The position numbers and the translations under genes were made by a program. The notes under the pieces were generated by a model, which was not told the DNA's origin, made no database searches, and saw nothing but the letters and a program-made list of their open reading frames with translations. From Actinomycetes bacterium (lineage in GTDB: Bacteria > Actinomycetota > Thermoleophilia > RBG-16-64-13), in assembly GCA_024637095.1 (NCBI GenBank), contig JAGXFV010000028.1, positions 1 to 64,000 of the forward strand: a stretch of 64,000 nucleotides of DNA, given 5' to 3'. How positions within the stretch are numbered: position 1 is the stretch's first letter; every line of letters starts with the position of its first letter. Shown here in pieces: positions 1-9,680 of the stretch.

Positions 1-1587
<1,587 letters not shown>

Positions 1588-1641
1588 TTAGCGATCCTCC
1601 TTGTGGGATTTGTTTGGCGTGCGGGTTCTCGTACGGATGGG

Positions 1642-1926
1642 CTACTCGACCTTGGCCAGAATGTCCGAGGACCGCAGGATGAGGACTTCTTCGCCCTCGA
1701 CCTTGATCTCGGTCCCGCCGTACTTGGAGAAGATTACGGTGTCCCCTTCGGAAACACCTACGGGAATCTGGGTGCCGTTCTCATAGCGCCCCGGCCCGAC
1801 CGCGACGACCTTGGCCTTTTGCGGCTTCTCCTTGGCCGTGTCCGGCAGAACGATCCCGCTCGCCGTACGCTCTTCTTCCTCGAGCACTTGAACGACGACT
1901 CTGTCCTCCAGTGGTACGAGCTTCAT
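1642..1926 (-). CDS. groES: 10 kDa co-chaperonin GroES
   Basis: Heptameric lid of the GroEL chamber. The product is 94 residues, the normal family length. It starts [12 protein letters not shown] and contains the mobile-loop region [14 protein letters not shown] and the [14 protein letters not shown] segment. The ATG at 1926 is chosen over an in-frame TTG at 1932 because AAGGAGGG sits 6-7 bases before the ATG, whereas the TTG would almost touch it. It is the first gene of the groES-groEL operon, directly downstream of the CIRCE element, so HrcA-type heat-shock repression is expected. The hrcA gene itself is not in this window. Confidence 0.98.
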   Translation of the reverse strand: MKLVPLEDRVVVQVLEEEERTASGIVLPDTAKEKPQKAKVVAVGPGRYENGTQIPVGVSEGDTVIFSKYGGTEIKVEGEEVLILRSSDILAKVE

Positions 1927-2013
1927 GCGCAACCCTCCTTTGGTTGGTGAATCGGTGCAATGTCGCCCCCGGACGGTGGACCCGACCCGGCGGCTTGCCT
2001 GCCCTTACATAAG

Positions 2014-2040
2014 TTGGCACTCCCACGGGGAGAGTGCCAG
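2014..2040. promoter_or_regulatory. CIRCE operator of groES-groEL
   Basis: The inverted repeat TTGGCACTC-N9-GAGTGCCAG matches the CIRCE consensus (TTAGCACTC-N9-GAGTGCTAA) in arrangement and spacing; the two arms pair at 8 of 9 positions. It lies just downstream of the -10 box at 2050-2055, where bound HrcA would block transcription. HrcA is the known ligand of CIRCE; its presence in this genome is inferred. Confidence 0.93.
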
Positions 2041-2049
2041 ACAACGAGG

Positions 2050-2078
2050 ATAGTATGCCGCGGGAGCCAATTTGTCAA
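2050..2078 (-). promoter_or_regulatory. Sigma-A-type promoter of groES-groEL
   Basis: Read on the minus strand, a perfect -35 TTGACA (2073-2078) is followed by exactly 17 bases and then a -10 TACTAT (2050-2055). The predicted start of transcription, near 2043, falls immediately before the CIRCE element. This is the standard HrcA-controlled housekeeping promoter layout. Confidence 0.85.
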
Positions 2079-2098
2079 ACATCGGCGAAGAGTGCCAA
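2072..2098. promoter_or_regulatory. Second, degenerate CIRCE-like repeat over the -35 box
   Basis: TTGTCAAAC-N9-GAGTGCCAA has the same 9-9-9 geometry as the real CIRCE. The right arm is a perfect half-site and the left arm matches 6 of 9 positions; its centre is the -35 hexamer. It may be a weak second HrcA site or an upstream half-site. The call rests only on the sequence match. Confidence 0.4.
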
Positions 2099-2133
2099 TT
2101 TTACGCACGCGTCCCCGAGGGTGGGGCAAACCG

Positions 2134-2517
2134 TTAGGTTACGTACTGCGCCACTCCGCTACCCCAGGACCAGTCGGCCTTGGAAACCTCGACCAGGTTT
2201 ATCACCACATCTTCGCGCCGCACTCCGGGTTTCTGCTCGAGGAGTTCCACGATCTTGCCGTAGAGCGCCTTCTTCTGTTCGACGCTGCGACCCTCGTTGA
2301 GGAAGATCTGCACGAACACCACGTCATCCGAGCGGTCGATTCCCTGGTAGTTCGGGTTGTAGATCAAGCCGCTTTCGTCGTGTTCTGCGATGATTTCGAA
2401 CTGATCTCCTTCGGGCGCCCCGATCGCCTCGACCATGGCGTGATAAACGGCGTCTCCCAGGTCCCGGCGGTACTCCGGCGATTTTCCTTTTCTCACGTCG
2501 ATCCGGACCAACGGCAT
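2134..2517 (-). CDS. Tautomerase-family protein (4-oxalocrotonate tautomerase superfamily)
   Basis: A 127-residue protein beginning M-P-L-V-R-I-D-V. After removal of Met the N-terminal Pro is the general base of the tautomerase superfamily. Length and the features FEIIAEHDESGLIYNP and VFVQIFLNEGRS fit the longer 4-OT-like group (Tautomerase_2) rather than the 62-residue 4-OT. The start at 2517 is set by this Pro and by GAGGAGG six bases upstream; the frame extends further upstream only through a longer N-terminus that would bury the Pro. It is a single gene, divergent from the reductase at 2659. The substrate is unknown. Confidence 0.85.
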   Translation of the reverse strand: MPLVRIDVRKGKSPEYRRDLGDAVYHAMVEAIGAPEGDQFEIIAEHDESGLIYNPNYQGIDRSDDVVFVQIFLNEGRSVEQKKALYGKIVELLEQKPGVRREDVVINLVEVSKADWSWGSGVAQYVT

Positions 2518-2658
2518 TTCGGCCTCCTCAGGAATAGGGATGGATGAGGGGTAACATGCCCCGGTACCCTCCGGCTTCAAGCCCCTCGGACACGAGGCGT
2601 TGGAAGGTGATTCAGGCGACCCGCTTCACCTCGGCGAGGTTGAGGGTAGAGGGCCCTC

Positions 2659-3186
2659 ATGGGAGAGGTGGTCCTTTACATCGCCGCGAGTCTCGACGGT
2701 TACATCGCCCGGACCGATGGCGACGTTTCCTGGCTGGATGCCTACCAGGGCGAGGATCAGCAGACGGACTACGAAGCCTTTTACGAGACCGTCCGCGCCC
2801 TGGTGATGGGCAGCCGCACGTACGAGCAGATACTTAGCTTCGGCGACTGGCCGTACGCCGAGCGTCGAACCTACGTGCTGGGGCAACGGCGCCTGCCGGT
2901 GCCGTCCGGCGCCGAGGTCACCTTCTACGCCGGGGGCCCCGAAGACCTCATGCGCATGGTGCGGGCCTTCACGCATAGCGATGTTTGGCTCGTGGGCGGG
3001 GCCCGGGTTGTCGGCAGCTTCCTCAAGGCCGGGCTGGTGAACTCCCTACGGCTCGCGGTGGTACCGGTCGTTCTTGGCGAGGGAATCGCGCTCTTCGAGC
3101 GCTCGCTCGGAGGGCTGAGTCTCGAACTGGAGGGAGAACACCGCTTCGAGAGCGGGATCGTCGAGCTCAGCTACTCAGTCAGCTGA
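2659..3186 (+). CDS. RibD C-terminal/dihydrofolate reductase-like family protein
   Basis: A 175-residue soluble protein of the RibD_C fold (YyaP/YwjB-like), predicted NADPH-dependent reductase. Features are the N-terminal strand VLYIAASLDGYIAR, the MGSRTYEQ segment, and the C-terminal GGARVVGSFL followed by VVPVVLGEGIALF, typical of the family. Many relatives have no known substrate and are not true dihydrofolate reductases. The ATG at 2659 has a moderate GAGGG site before it. Its 3' end overlaps the convergent metallo-hydrolase by eight bases. It interrupts the otherwise minus-strand region between groES and tsaD. Confidence 0.85.
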   Translation: MGEVVLYIAASLDGYIARTDGDVSWLDAYQGEDQQTDYEAFYETVRALVMGSRTYEQILSFGDWPYAERRTYVLGQRRLPVPSGAEVTFYAGGPEDLMRMVRAFTHSDVWLVGGARVVGSFLKAGLVNSLRLAVVPVVLGEGIALFERSLGGLSLELEGEHRFESGIVELSYSVS

Positions 3187-4579
3187 GGGTAAACCTCTCC
3201 CCCGGCTTCGGTACCGCTACCTCGAACCCCAGGCGCGACTCGAGCACTCGCTGAAGCGCGAAGGCGGCCTCGGGCTCTCCGTGGGTCAGCAGCGTCAGCC
3301 GCGGCGGTGCGATCTGCGAGGCCCACTTCACCAGTTGCTCCTCGTCGGCATGGGCCGAAAAGCCGGTCAGATCGTGGATGTGCGCCCTGACCGCAATCTC
3401 CTCACCGAAGATGCGCACAGGGTCGCTGCCGTCCAGGATCCGCCTACCCAGAGTATGTTGCGCTTGATAGCCGACAAAGACGACGTGCGCCTCCGGCCGC
3501 CACAGGTTGTGCTTCAAGTGGTGTTTGATCCGTCCGGCCTCGGCCATCCCGCTCGAGGAGATGATGATCACCCCCTGCCGACCGTTGAGCGCGCGCGACT
3601 CGTCGGCCGATTCGGTGAAGTGCAGTTCAGCGAAACGGAAGATGGGGCCGTTGTCCGCGATCATGGTCCGGGCTTCTTCGTCGAAGACGTTACGGTGGCG
3701 ACGGTAGACCTCCGTGGCCTCTTTGGCCAGAGGACTGTCTACGTAGATGGGCAACCCGCACTTCTCTTCCTCGCAGATCTGGCGCAGGTAGTAGATGATC
3801 TCCTGCGTCCGGCCCACGGCGAAGCTGGGGATGATGACGTTGCCCCCGCTCGCCCGTGCTGCCCTGATTATCCGGCGCAACTCTTCGATCGCGTCCTTGG
3901 TCTCCTCATGCCTTCGCCCGCCGTAGGTGGACTCCAAAACCAGATAATCGGCCCGCATCCCCGATTCGGGATCACGGATCAAAGGTCTTTCCGGCTGCCC
4001 GACGTCCCCGCTGAATACCAGGTGAACCGCGGCATCCTCCGAACGGTCAGAAAGCAGAGTGAGCTCCAGAATGGCGGATCCCAGGATATGGCCGGCATCC
4101 CAGAAGCGCAGGCGAACCTCCGGACCGATGCTGAGCTCCTCGCCATACCGGTGGCGCTGGAACAGTCCGATGGCGCGGTCCGCGTCGTCTCGGGTGTATG
4201 CGGGCTTCCACTGCTTGCGCCCGGCCCGCTTACCTTTGCGAGTGCGCCACTCGGCTTCCATCTCCTGGATGTGCGCCGAATCGCGAAGGAGCACGGCGGC
4301 CAGATCGGCGGTGGCGGCGGTCGAGTGGATGGTGCCCTGGAAGCCCTCGGCCACCAGCCTGGGAATCAGTCCGGAATGATCTATATGAGCATGAGTCAGG
4401 ATCAAAAAATCGATTTTGGCCGGATCGAAAGGAAACGGAAGCAGGTTCTTCTCGGCCTCCTCGGTGTTTCCCTGATGCAGGCCGAAGTCCACCAGAAAGC
4501 GGGTGCTGCCGGTCTCCACCAAATAGGCGGATCCGGTGACCTCGCGGGCGGCGCCGAGTACGGTGAGCGTGGGGGGCAT
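3179..4579 (-). CDS. Beta-CASP metallo-beta-lactamase-fold RNase-like protein
   Basis: A 466-residue protein of the MBL/beta-CASP family, whose characterised members are RNA endo- or exonucleases acting with two zinc ions. It shows the zinc motif THAHIDHSG near the N-terminus, the FWDAGHILGSA and VFSGDVG segments, and the beta-CASP motifs YVDSPLAKEATEVY, TGFSAHADEEQL and LLTHGEPEA. The ATG at 4579 overlaps the tsaD stop as TGATG, so translation is probably coupled. The frame stays open about 48 codons upstream inside tsaD, but those residues are low-quality, Arg-rich and unlike the family. RNA processing is a family inference; the natural substrate is unknown. Confidence 0.9.
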   Translation of the reverse strand: MPPTLTVLGAAREVTGSAYLVETGSTRFLVDFGLHQGNTEEAEKNLLPFPFDPAKIDFLILTHAHIDHSGLIPRLVAEGFQGTIHSTAATADLAAVLLRDSAHIQEMEAEWRTRKGKRAGRKQWKPAYTRDDADRAIGLFQRHRYGEELSIGPEVRLRFWDAGHILGSAILELTLLSDRSEDAAVHLVFSGDVGQPERPLIRDPESGMRADYLVLESTYGGRRHEETKDAIEELRRIIRAARASGGNVIIPSFAVGRTQEIIYYLRQICEEEKCGLPIYVDSPLAKEATEVYRRHRNVFDEEARTMIADNGPIFRFAELHFTESADESRALNGRQGVIIISSSGMAEAGRIKHHLKHNLWRPEAHVVFVGYQAQHTLGRRILDGSDPVRIFGEEIAVRAHIHDLTGFSAHADEEQLVKWASQIAPPRLTLLTHGEPEAAFALQRVLESRLGFEVAVPKPGERFTLS

Positions 4580-5658
4580 CAGAGACCTGCCTTTTCGGAA
4601 TTCGGGTTGAGATCGGCGTCGAGCGACAGAGAGGCCGCGGCCTCCAGGGGTAGGTACGCGGGAAAGGGCAGGAGCGGCCCGCTCCGCGCGGCCGCGGCGA
4701 TCATGGCGGCGTTGTCGGTGCAATAAGAGAGCCTCGGAATCACGACCTCGAAGCCGGCGGTGGTTCCTTCGCGCTCCAGTCGACTCCGCAAGAGGGAGTT
4801 GGCGGCCACGCCCCCGGCTATGGCCAGGGTGGGTACGCCGGCTCGTTCCCCCGCCTGGAGCAACTTGGAGATGAGCGCCTCGACCACGGCTTCCCGATAG
4901 GCGGCCGCGATATCGGCGCGGCCGGCCCGGCGCTCCGCCTCGTCCATATCCCGCAGGAGGTAGTACATTGCCGTCTTCACTCCGGAAAAGGAGAAGTCCA
5001 GGTTTCCCTTACGCGCCAGGCCGATGGGGAATTCGAAGCGGCCCCGCTCGCCCTGCTCGGCCAACGCGTCCAGTTCGCGCCCTCCCGGGTAACCCAGGCC
5101 GAGCAACCGAGCGCCCTTGTCCATGGCCTCCCCCGCGGCGTCGTCCAGAGTTTGGCCCAGCAGCTGGAAGGTGCGGCTGTCCTCCACCAAGATCAGCGAA
5201 GTGTGGCCGCCGGAAGCGATCAGAGTGACCATAGGGAAGGCGACCTGTGGCTCGGTCAGCCAGACGGCGGCCAGGTGTCCGTGTAGGTGGTGCACCGGCA
5301 CCAGCGGCAGTCGCTGCGACCAGGCGATCGCCTTGGCCGTATTCAGGCCGATGAGGAGCGCGCCTATCAGTCCCGGCCCCACCGTCACCGCGACGCGGCC
5401 GAGGTCCTCCACACGCAGTTCGGCTTCGGCCAACGCTTCCCTCACCACCACGGTGGCCCGTTCCACGTGAGCGCGGCTCGCCACCTCGGGCACCACTCCC
5501 CCGTATTTCTCGTGAATCACGTCCTGGGAGTGGACCACCGAGGCGAGCACCGACCCCGATTCATCCATGACGGCAACCGAGGTATCGTCGCAGGAGGTCT
5601 CGACCGCCAGAATTGGGCCTTCGCCGACTGTCACCACGCCTGGATTCGGGTCAACCAC
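4579..5658 (-). CDS. tsaD: tRNA N6-adenosine threonylcarbamoyltransferase TsaD
   Basis: Transfers the threonylcarbamoyl group to A37 of ANN-decoding tRNAs (t6A synthesis), working in a TsaBDE complex. The 359-residue sequence has the ASKHA-type opening ILAVETSCDDTSVAV, the metal-binding histidines in HHLHGHL, GGHTSL, and the closing segment LSYCTDNAAMIA. The start is a GTG at 5658 with GGAAGGGGAG just before it, overlapping rimI by eight bases. It is the third gene of a tsaE-tsaB-rimI-tsaD operon, so all three TsaBDE components are encoded together here; TsaC is not in the window. Confidence 0.97.
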   Translation of the reverse strand: MVDPNPGVVTVGEGPILAVETSCDDTSVAVMDESGSVLASVVHSQDVIHEKYGGVVPEVASRAHVERATVVVREALAEAELRVEDLGRVAVTVGPGLIGALLIGLNTAKAIAWSQRLPLVPVHHLHGHLAAVWLTEPQVAFPMVTLIASGGHTSLILVEDSRTFQLLGQTLDDAAGEAMDKGARLLGLGYPGGRELDALAEQGERGRFEFPIGLARKGNLDFSFSGVKTAMYYLLRDMDEAERRAGRADIAAAYREAVVEALISKLLQAGERAGVPTLAIAGGVAANSLLRSRLEREGTTAGFEVVIPRLSYCTDNAAMIAAAARSGPLLPFPAYLPLEAAASLSLDADLNPNSEKAGL

Positions 5659-6142
5659 GTCTCCCCTTCCGCGGGGCCTCGATTTGGCCTTCGTGAGGAC
5701 GCATCATGATGTAGGCGTCCTCCCGGTTGTCGTGGTAGTAGGCGGGCCTTCTCCCCGACATCTGGAAGTCCCGCCGCTCGTAGAGGCGGATGGCGGCCTT
5801 GTTGGAAACCCGCACCTCCAGCGTCAGGTCCACGCCGCCGTCCGCGGCGAGCAGCACGAGCTCGTCGAGTAAGAAGCCGGCCAAACCCTGCCGGCGGTGC
5901 TCGGGATCAATGGATACGTTCATCAAATGCCAGACGTCGCCGTAATAGCGGGAGACCAGGTACCCCACGAGTTCACCCCCCTCGACTTCAACCACCCGGG
6001 TCCAGCCCAGAGGATTCCGCACCTCCCCCAGAAACATGCGGTACGTCCAGGGAGCGGGGTACACCTTCTGCTCCAGCTCCAGCACGGCGGGGAGGTCGCG
6101 CACGTCCATCTTCCGCACCCGGTATCCCTCCGGCGGCTGCAT
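5651..6142 (-). CDS. rimI: Ribosomal protein bS18-alanine N-acetyltransferase RimI
   Basis: A 163-residue GNAT acetyltransferase. It contains the family run MNVSIDPEHRRQGLAGFLL, where RRQGLA is the acetyl-CoA pyrophosphate loop, and the C-terminal LEVRVSNKAAIRLYERRDF. In the family it acetylates the N-terminal Ala of bS18; actinobacterial relatives can be broader in specificity. The ATG at 6142 shares a base with the tsaB stop (TGATG). Its place between tsaB and tsaD is the normal actinobacterial arrangement and supports the call. Confidence 0.93.
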   Translation of the reverse strand: MQPPEGYRVRKMDVRDLPAVLELEQKVYPAPWTYRMFLGEVRNPLGWTRVVEVEGGELVGYLVSRYYGDVWHLMNVSIDPEHRRQGLAGFLLDELVLLAADGGVDLTLEVRVSNKAAIRLYERRDFQMSGRRPAYYHDNREDAYIMMRPHEGQIEAPRKGRRG

Positions 6143-7023
6143 CAGGCCCAGGGATCCTTCATCTTCTTGATGTGCTGGTCGGCATCCGGCACCCGGACGT
6201 ACAGAGGCCGGACGGCTTCGGGAGAGCCGGGCTCCCCCGGCCGGGAGGCACCGCCGGCAACTATGCTTGCGAGAAGATCAACCGCGGTGGGCGGCTTAGA
6301 GCGCGGTTCGCCTGAGGACGAACCGTCGGCGGGCGGCGCTTCCTGCAACCTCTCTTGGCCGAGCACCAGGAACTCCGCGGAAGGCAGCCACTCCTCGTGA
6401 GCCACCCGGCCATCGCCCACTATCCAGGTGTCGGTGGGAGCGCCGGGGACGCCGTCGGCGGAGGCGGAGTCGGCCAATTCCTCAAGGCCTGGCTCCAGGC
6501 GGTCCGGATCGATGACGAAAGGAGCCCGGCTCAGCAGCCACCCCCCCTCTCTGCGCTCGTACACAGCGGCGAACACCTGTCCCCGGCGGGCGTCGATGGT
6601 GGGAACCAAGCGGCCAACGCGGGTCGGGGCCTCCAGAACCGCACGCGTTGCCAGCGCCGAGAGTGCCGTCCGTCCGATCACCGGGATTCCCAGCGCCAGT
6701 GCCGCCGCGCGGGCGGCCGCCACACCGATGCGCACGCCGGTGAAGGTTCCCGGGCCGACACCCACGACCAGGCCTCCAAGATCCTCCCGCCTAAGCCCGG
6801 TCTCCGTCAGCACCCGCTCGGCCAAGGGAAAAAGCGTTCTAGTTTGCGAGCGGGCCTCGTCCTCAGCAGCGCGGGCGGCCACCTGCCACACCCCTTGCTC
6901 ACGGCTCAACGCGGCCACCGAACAGCGCGTGGTCGAGGTTTCCAGGGCGAGAACGGTCAAAGGCGCAGCCGTTGAGGCGGGGCGTGGGCCAGAATGAGGT
7001 CGGCTTTCGGGTGAGTCGCTCAA
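6142..7023 (-). CDS. tsaB: t6A synthesis protein TsaB
   Basis: Scaffold and partner of TsaD in the t6A complex. It is 293 residues, longer than the roughly 230 usual in E. coli-type TsaB. The ASKHA opening LTVLALETSTTRCSVAAL begins about 20 residues in, after a Pro/Ser-rich leader. VVGVGPGTFTGVRIG is the family's most conserved segment. The C-terminal third carries a low-complexity insert (about residues 225-265) before PLYVRVPDAD. The start is a TTG at 7023 with AGGAGG seven bases upstream, and it overlaps the tsaE stop as TTGA. Confidence 0.95.
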   Translation of the reverse strand: MSDSPESRPHSGPRPASTAAPLTVLALETSTTRCSVAALSREQGVWQVAARAAEDEARSQTRTLFPLAERVLTETGLRREDLGGLVVGVGPGTFTGVRIGVAAARAAALALGIPVIGRTALSALATRAVLEAPTRVGRLVPTIDARRGQVFAAVYERREGGWLLSRAPFVIDPDRLEPGLEELADSASADGVPGAPTDTWIVGDGRVAHEEWLPSAEFLVLGQERLQEAPPADGSSSGEPRSKPPTAVDLLASIVAGGASRPGEPGSPEAVRPLYVRVPDADQHIKKMKDPWA

Positions 7024-7562
7024 GCCCCGGCCTCCTCCGCCGAGTCCCAGCGGGCCACCGCCTCGGCGGTGCCCGCGATCACCCGCAGCTTGCGGGTGTC
7101 GATCGTCTCATGTTCGATCATTACCGCGTAGTCCGCCTCCCCCAGGCGGTCCAGGCCCGTTTCCGGCCACTCCACCAGGGTGACAGCGTCCGGCGCCACA
7201 TATTCTTCCAGGGCCAGGACGTCCTCGTCGAGGATCAGTTCGAGCCGATAGAGATCCAGATGGTTGACCGTCAGCCTGCGTCCGCGGTAGACGTTCGCGA
7301 TGGTGAACGAAGGACTGCGCACCGGGTCGGTGACCTCGAGTCCACGTGCGATGGCCCGGACCAGCGCGGTCTTTCCCGCCCCGAGAGGGCCTTCGAGCAG
7401 GATCAGTTCCCCACCCCGCACGATCCGGGCGAACCAACGGCCTATGCGCTCGAGTTGGTGCAGATCCACCCCGTCGGCGGCGAAGACCAAGAGCCCGCCG
7501 GCCGAACCGGCGCCCGCATCTTCGGGCCCGGGGTCGGCAGCATGCGGCGGTCCGTTCACCAC
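7020..7562 (-). CDS. tsaE: t6A synthesis ATPase TsaE
   Basis: A P-loop ATPase that resets the TsaBD complex during t6A synthesis. In 180 residues it shows the Walker A motif LLEGPLGAGKTALVRAIARG, the SPSFTIANVYRG segment and the VNHLDLYRL and LVEWPE motifs that define the family. The first 25-30 residues are low complexity and probably disordered. Two adjacent GTG codons (7562, 7559) could initiate, and neither can be preferred from the sequence. The gene overlaps the uracil-DNA glycosylase frame upstream by a few bases and tsaB downstream by four. Confidence 0.95.
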   Translation of the reverse strand: MVNGPPHAADPGPEDAGAGSAGGLLVFAADGVDLHQLERIGRWFARIVRGGELILLEGPLGAGKTALVRAIARGLEVTDPVRSPSFTIANVYRGRRLTVNHLDLYRLELILDEDVLALEEYVAPDAVTLVEWPETGLDRLGEADYAVMIEHETIDTRKLRVIAGTAEAVARWDSAEEAGA

Positions 7563-8314
7563 AGAGGGAGCTGCTCCGCCTCGTCGTCGACCGGGGCCGT
7601 CGTCGTCGGCTTGGGCGGCGCAGATGACTCAGATGAGGACCGCCGTTCGGGGGACGGTTCCCCTGGCGTCCGGGCCGAGCCCTCTAGAGCTGTTCCCGGC
7701 TCGGCCTTCGGCTCCGCAGTGGGTCCTTGGAGCACGGTCTCTCCGCGTTCCAACAAGAGACGCAACCGCCCAAAATCCTCTTCCAGCACCTGTCTGTTGG
7801 CCGGGGTGTAGAGTGCAGCGGCCGGATGGAAGACCGGGAAGACCACCACCGGCACTCCTCCCACCTCCATGGGCTTGGCCTTACCGCGAACCGCACCCAT
7901 GGGCGCGGTGGTCTCGGCGATGAGATGCGTGGCGAAACGACCCAATGTGCAGAGCACCCTCGGGCGGACGATCTGGACCTGCCGGAACAGGTTCTCCCGG
8001 CAGGCATCGATCTCCGCGGGTTGAGGATCGCGATTCTGCGGCGGCCTGCACTTCAGGACGTTCGCGATGTAGACCTCGCCTCGGGAAAGTCCGATCTGCT
8101 CCAACAACTCGTTGAGCAGCTTGCCCGCCTGCCCCACAAACGGCTCCCCCTGCTTGTCCTCGTTGAAGCCGGGAGCCTCTCCGACGAACATCAGGTCGGC
8201 ATCGGCGCTGCCCGTGCCAAAGACGATCTGTGTTCGTCCCTCGGCCAAGCCACAGCTCCGACAATCGGTCAGATCAGCGGCCAGTTTCTCCAGGCTCTCC
8301 GTGGGTTCGTCCAG
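7556..8314 (-). CDS. Type-4 (iron-sulfur) uracil-DNA glycosylase, probable CTG start
   Basis: Removes uracil from DNA in base-excision repair. Motifs are the catalytic [14 protein letters not shown], and [12 protein letters not shown] with the conserved His. Four Cys fit the 4Fe-4S cluster of type-4 enzymes: CRSC at residues 18-21, then C89 and C105 (numbered from the proposed start). The first ATG/GTG/TTG in frame is a TTG at 8248, which would remove both Cys of the CRSC pair. Upstream the frame contains family-like sequence but no ATG, GTG or TTG; a CTG at 8314 with GGGAG four bases before it is the best start. The C-terminal tail of about 60 residues is Pro/Ser/Glu-rich and ends EQLPLW. 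An upstream frameshift is the alternative explanation. Confidence 0.82.
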   Translation of the reverse strand: MDEPTESLEKLAADLTDCRSCGLAEGRTQIVFGTGSADADLMFVGEAPGFNEDKQGEPFVGQAGKLLNELLEQIGLSRGEVYIANVLKCRPPQNRDPQPAEIDACRENLFRQVQIVRPRVLCTLGRFATHLIAETTAPMGAVRGKAKPMEVGGVPVVVFPVFHPAAALYTPANRQVLEEDFGRLRLLLERGETVLQGPTAEPKAEPGTALEGSARTPGEPSPERRSSSESSAPPKPTTTAPVDDEAEQLPLW

Positions 8315-8339
8315 CCGGCTCCCAACTCTCTTAGGCGGT

Positions 8340-8549
8340 CTAGGAAGCTCCCGTATTCTCCGTGGGGAGCACGAAGCAGAGTACCAAATAGGCCAACACG
8401 ATGATCAGGTTGGGCCCGGGCAGCAGGATGGAAACCACCCACAGCAGCCGGATGATACTCGGGTCCAGACCCACGTAATCCGCGATTCCCGCCGCCACTC
8501 CACAGAGCATTTTCTCGTCCCGGGATCGCACCAGTTTCTTCTTCGCCAT
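8340..8549 (-). CDS. PspC-domain small membrane protein
   Basis: A 69-residue protein made almost entirely of a PspC domain. The basic N-terminus [30 protein letters not shown] is read in pieces as [13 protein letters not shown] and [13 protein letters not shown], both family hallmarks. A hydrophobic segment of about 25 residues then spans the membrane. PspC proteins sense or transmit envelope stress with other Psp partners; none of those is adjacent here. The ATG at 8549 has a weak upstream site. It lies 25 bases before the proposed glycosylase start on the same strand. Confidence 0.85.
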   Translation of the reverse strand: MAKKKLVRSRDEKMLCGVAAGIADYVGLDPSIIRLLWVVSILLPGPNLIIVLAYLVLCFVLPTENTGAS

Positions 8550-8705
8550 GTCACTCTCCTAATCGATTGCCGCCGCTCTTCTTGATGACTTACCCAAAGT
8601 GCCGAAGCTCACCACTCCGTAACCACCGTGATATCCTCCTCGCGCCGTCTGGTATCTGCCCGCAGAACTGGAACGGGACGACTTCTGAATACATCGCCCG
8701 AAAAC

Positions 8706-9680
8706 ATGTCCGCCCTCACCCGTGGCGCGTCTGCACGCGCTCCCTTTCCCCAACCCAAGTCATCCCCACCCCGCATCGCCATCATTGGAGCGGGCCGCAT
8801 GGGCGTTGCCCTGGGGGTGGAGTTGATGGCGCAGGGTGCCGAGCTTGCCGGTCATCTCAACCGGACCGCCGAGAGCCGCCGGCAGGCCGCCCACAGATTG
8901 GGCGTACCCGGCGCGGCCGACCTCCACAGCCTTGCCAACCGCGAGCCCGTACTATGGCTCTTGACGGTTCCTGACGCTTCCCTGCCCGGGGTAGTCGACG
9001 CGCTCTCTCCGCTCATCGAACCGGGTCAATACGTCGCCCACACCAGTGGCGCCACCTCAGTATCGGTCCTGGAGCCCTGCGCGGCGCAGGGAGCTGTAAC
9101 CCTGGCGTTCCACCCCTTGCAGACGGTGACCGCGGCACCGGCTCCCGAACTGTTCCGGGGAGTCAGCGTCGCGGTGACGCCGGGAGCCGCCGGCGCCTGG
9201 GAAGCCGGGCTTCGGTTGGCGGAACTCCTCGGCGCGCGCCCCTTCCTGCTTCGGGACGAGGACCGCGCCCTCTACCATGCGGCCGGCGTCTTGGCCAGCA
9301 ACTACGTAGTCACCCTCGCCTGGCTGGCGCGGCAGCTCTTCCAACGCGTGGGTCTTCCCGCCGACGGCGCCCTCGAAGCTCTGCTGCCACTGACCACCAG
9401 AGCGGTGGAGAATCTGCGGGAGGTGGGAATTCCCCAAGCGCTGACCGGCCCCCTGATGCGGGGAGACCTCGCCACCGTAGTCCGGCACCTTTCGGTCCTC
9501 GAAAGGGAAGCTCCCAAGGCCCTGCCCACCTACCGAGCCCTCGGCGGGGCCACGGTCGACCTGCTGGCCGAGCACGCGCTGCTGCCCGAAGGCACGCTCT
9601 CGGAACTCAAACGGATATTCGCACAACCGACGCCGCCAGACCCAAGTGACTCGTCCACGTCGCCCAAAGGAACGCGATGA
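8706..9680 (+). CDS. Rossmann-fold and DUF2520-domain protein (possible pantothenate-pathway reductase)
   Basis: Predicted NAD(P)-dependent oxidoreductase. It has an N-terminal dinucleotide-binding loop (IAIIGAGRMGVALG), a HTSGATSVSVL segment and AFHPLQT typical of DUF2520 proteins, and an all-helical C-terminal half around ALYHAAGVLASNYV. Such proteins often sit by panC and have been proposed to act like ketopantoate reductase; panC is indeed close by (11477-12325, convergent). The ATG at 8706 gives 324 residues; an in-frame GTG at 8628 is possible, and neither has a clear Shine-Dalgarno. Its end overlaps the next gene as ATGA. The reaction itself is not shown by the sequence. Confidence 0.82.
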   Translation: MSALTRGASARAPFPQPKSSPPRIAIIGAGRMGVALGVELMAQGAELAGHLNRTAESRRQAAHRLGVPGAADLHSLANREPVLWLLTVPDASLPGVVDALSPLIEPGQYVAHTSGATSVSVLEPCAAQGAVTLAFHPLQTVTAAPAPELFRGVSVAVTPGAAGAWEAGLRLAELLGARPFLLRDEDRALYHAAGVLASNYVVTLAWLARQLFQRVGLPADGALEALLPLTTRAVENLREVGIPQALTGPLMRGDLATVVRHLSVLEREAPKALPTYRALGGATVDLLAEHALLPEGTLSELKRIFAQPTPPDPSDSSTSPKGTR

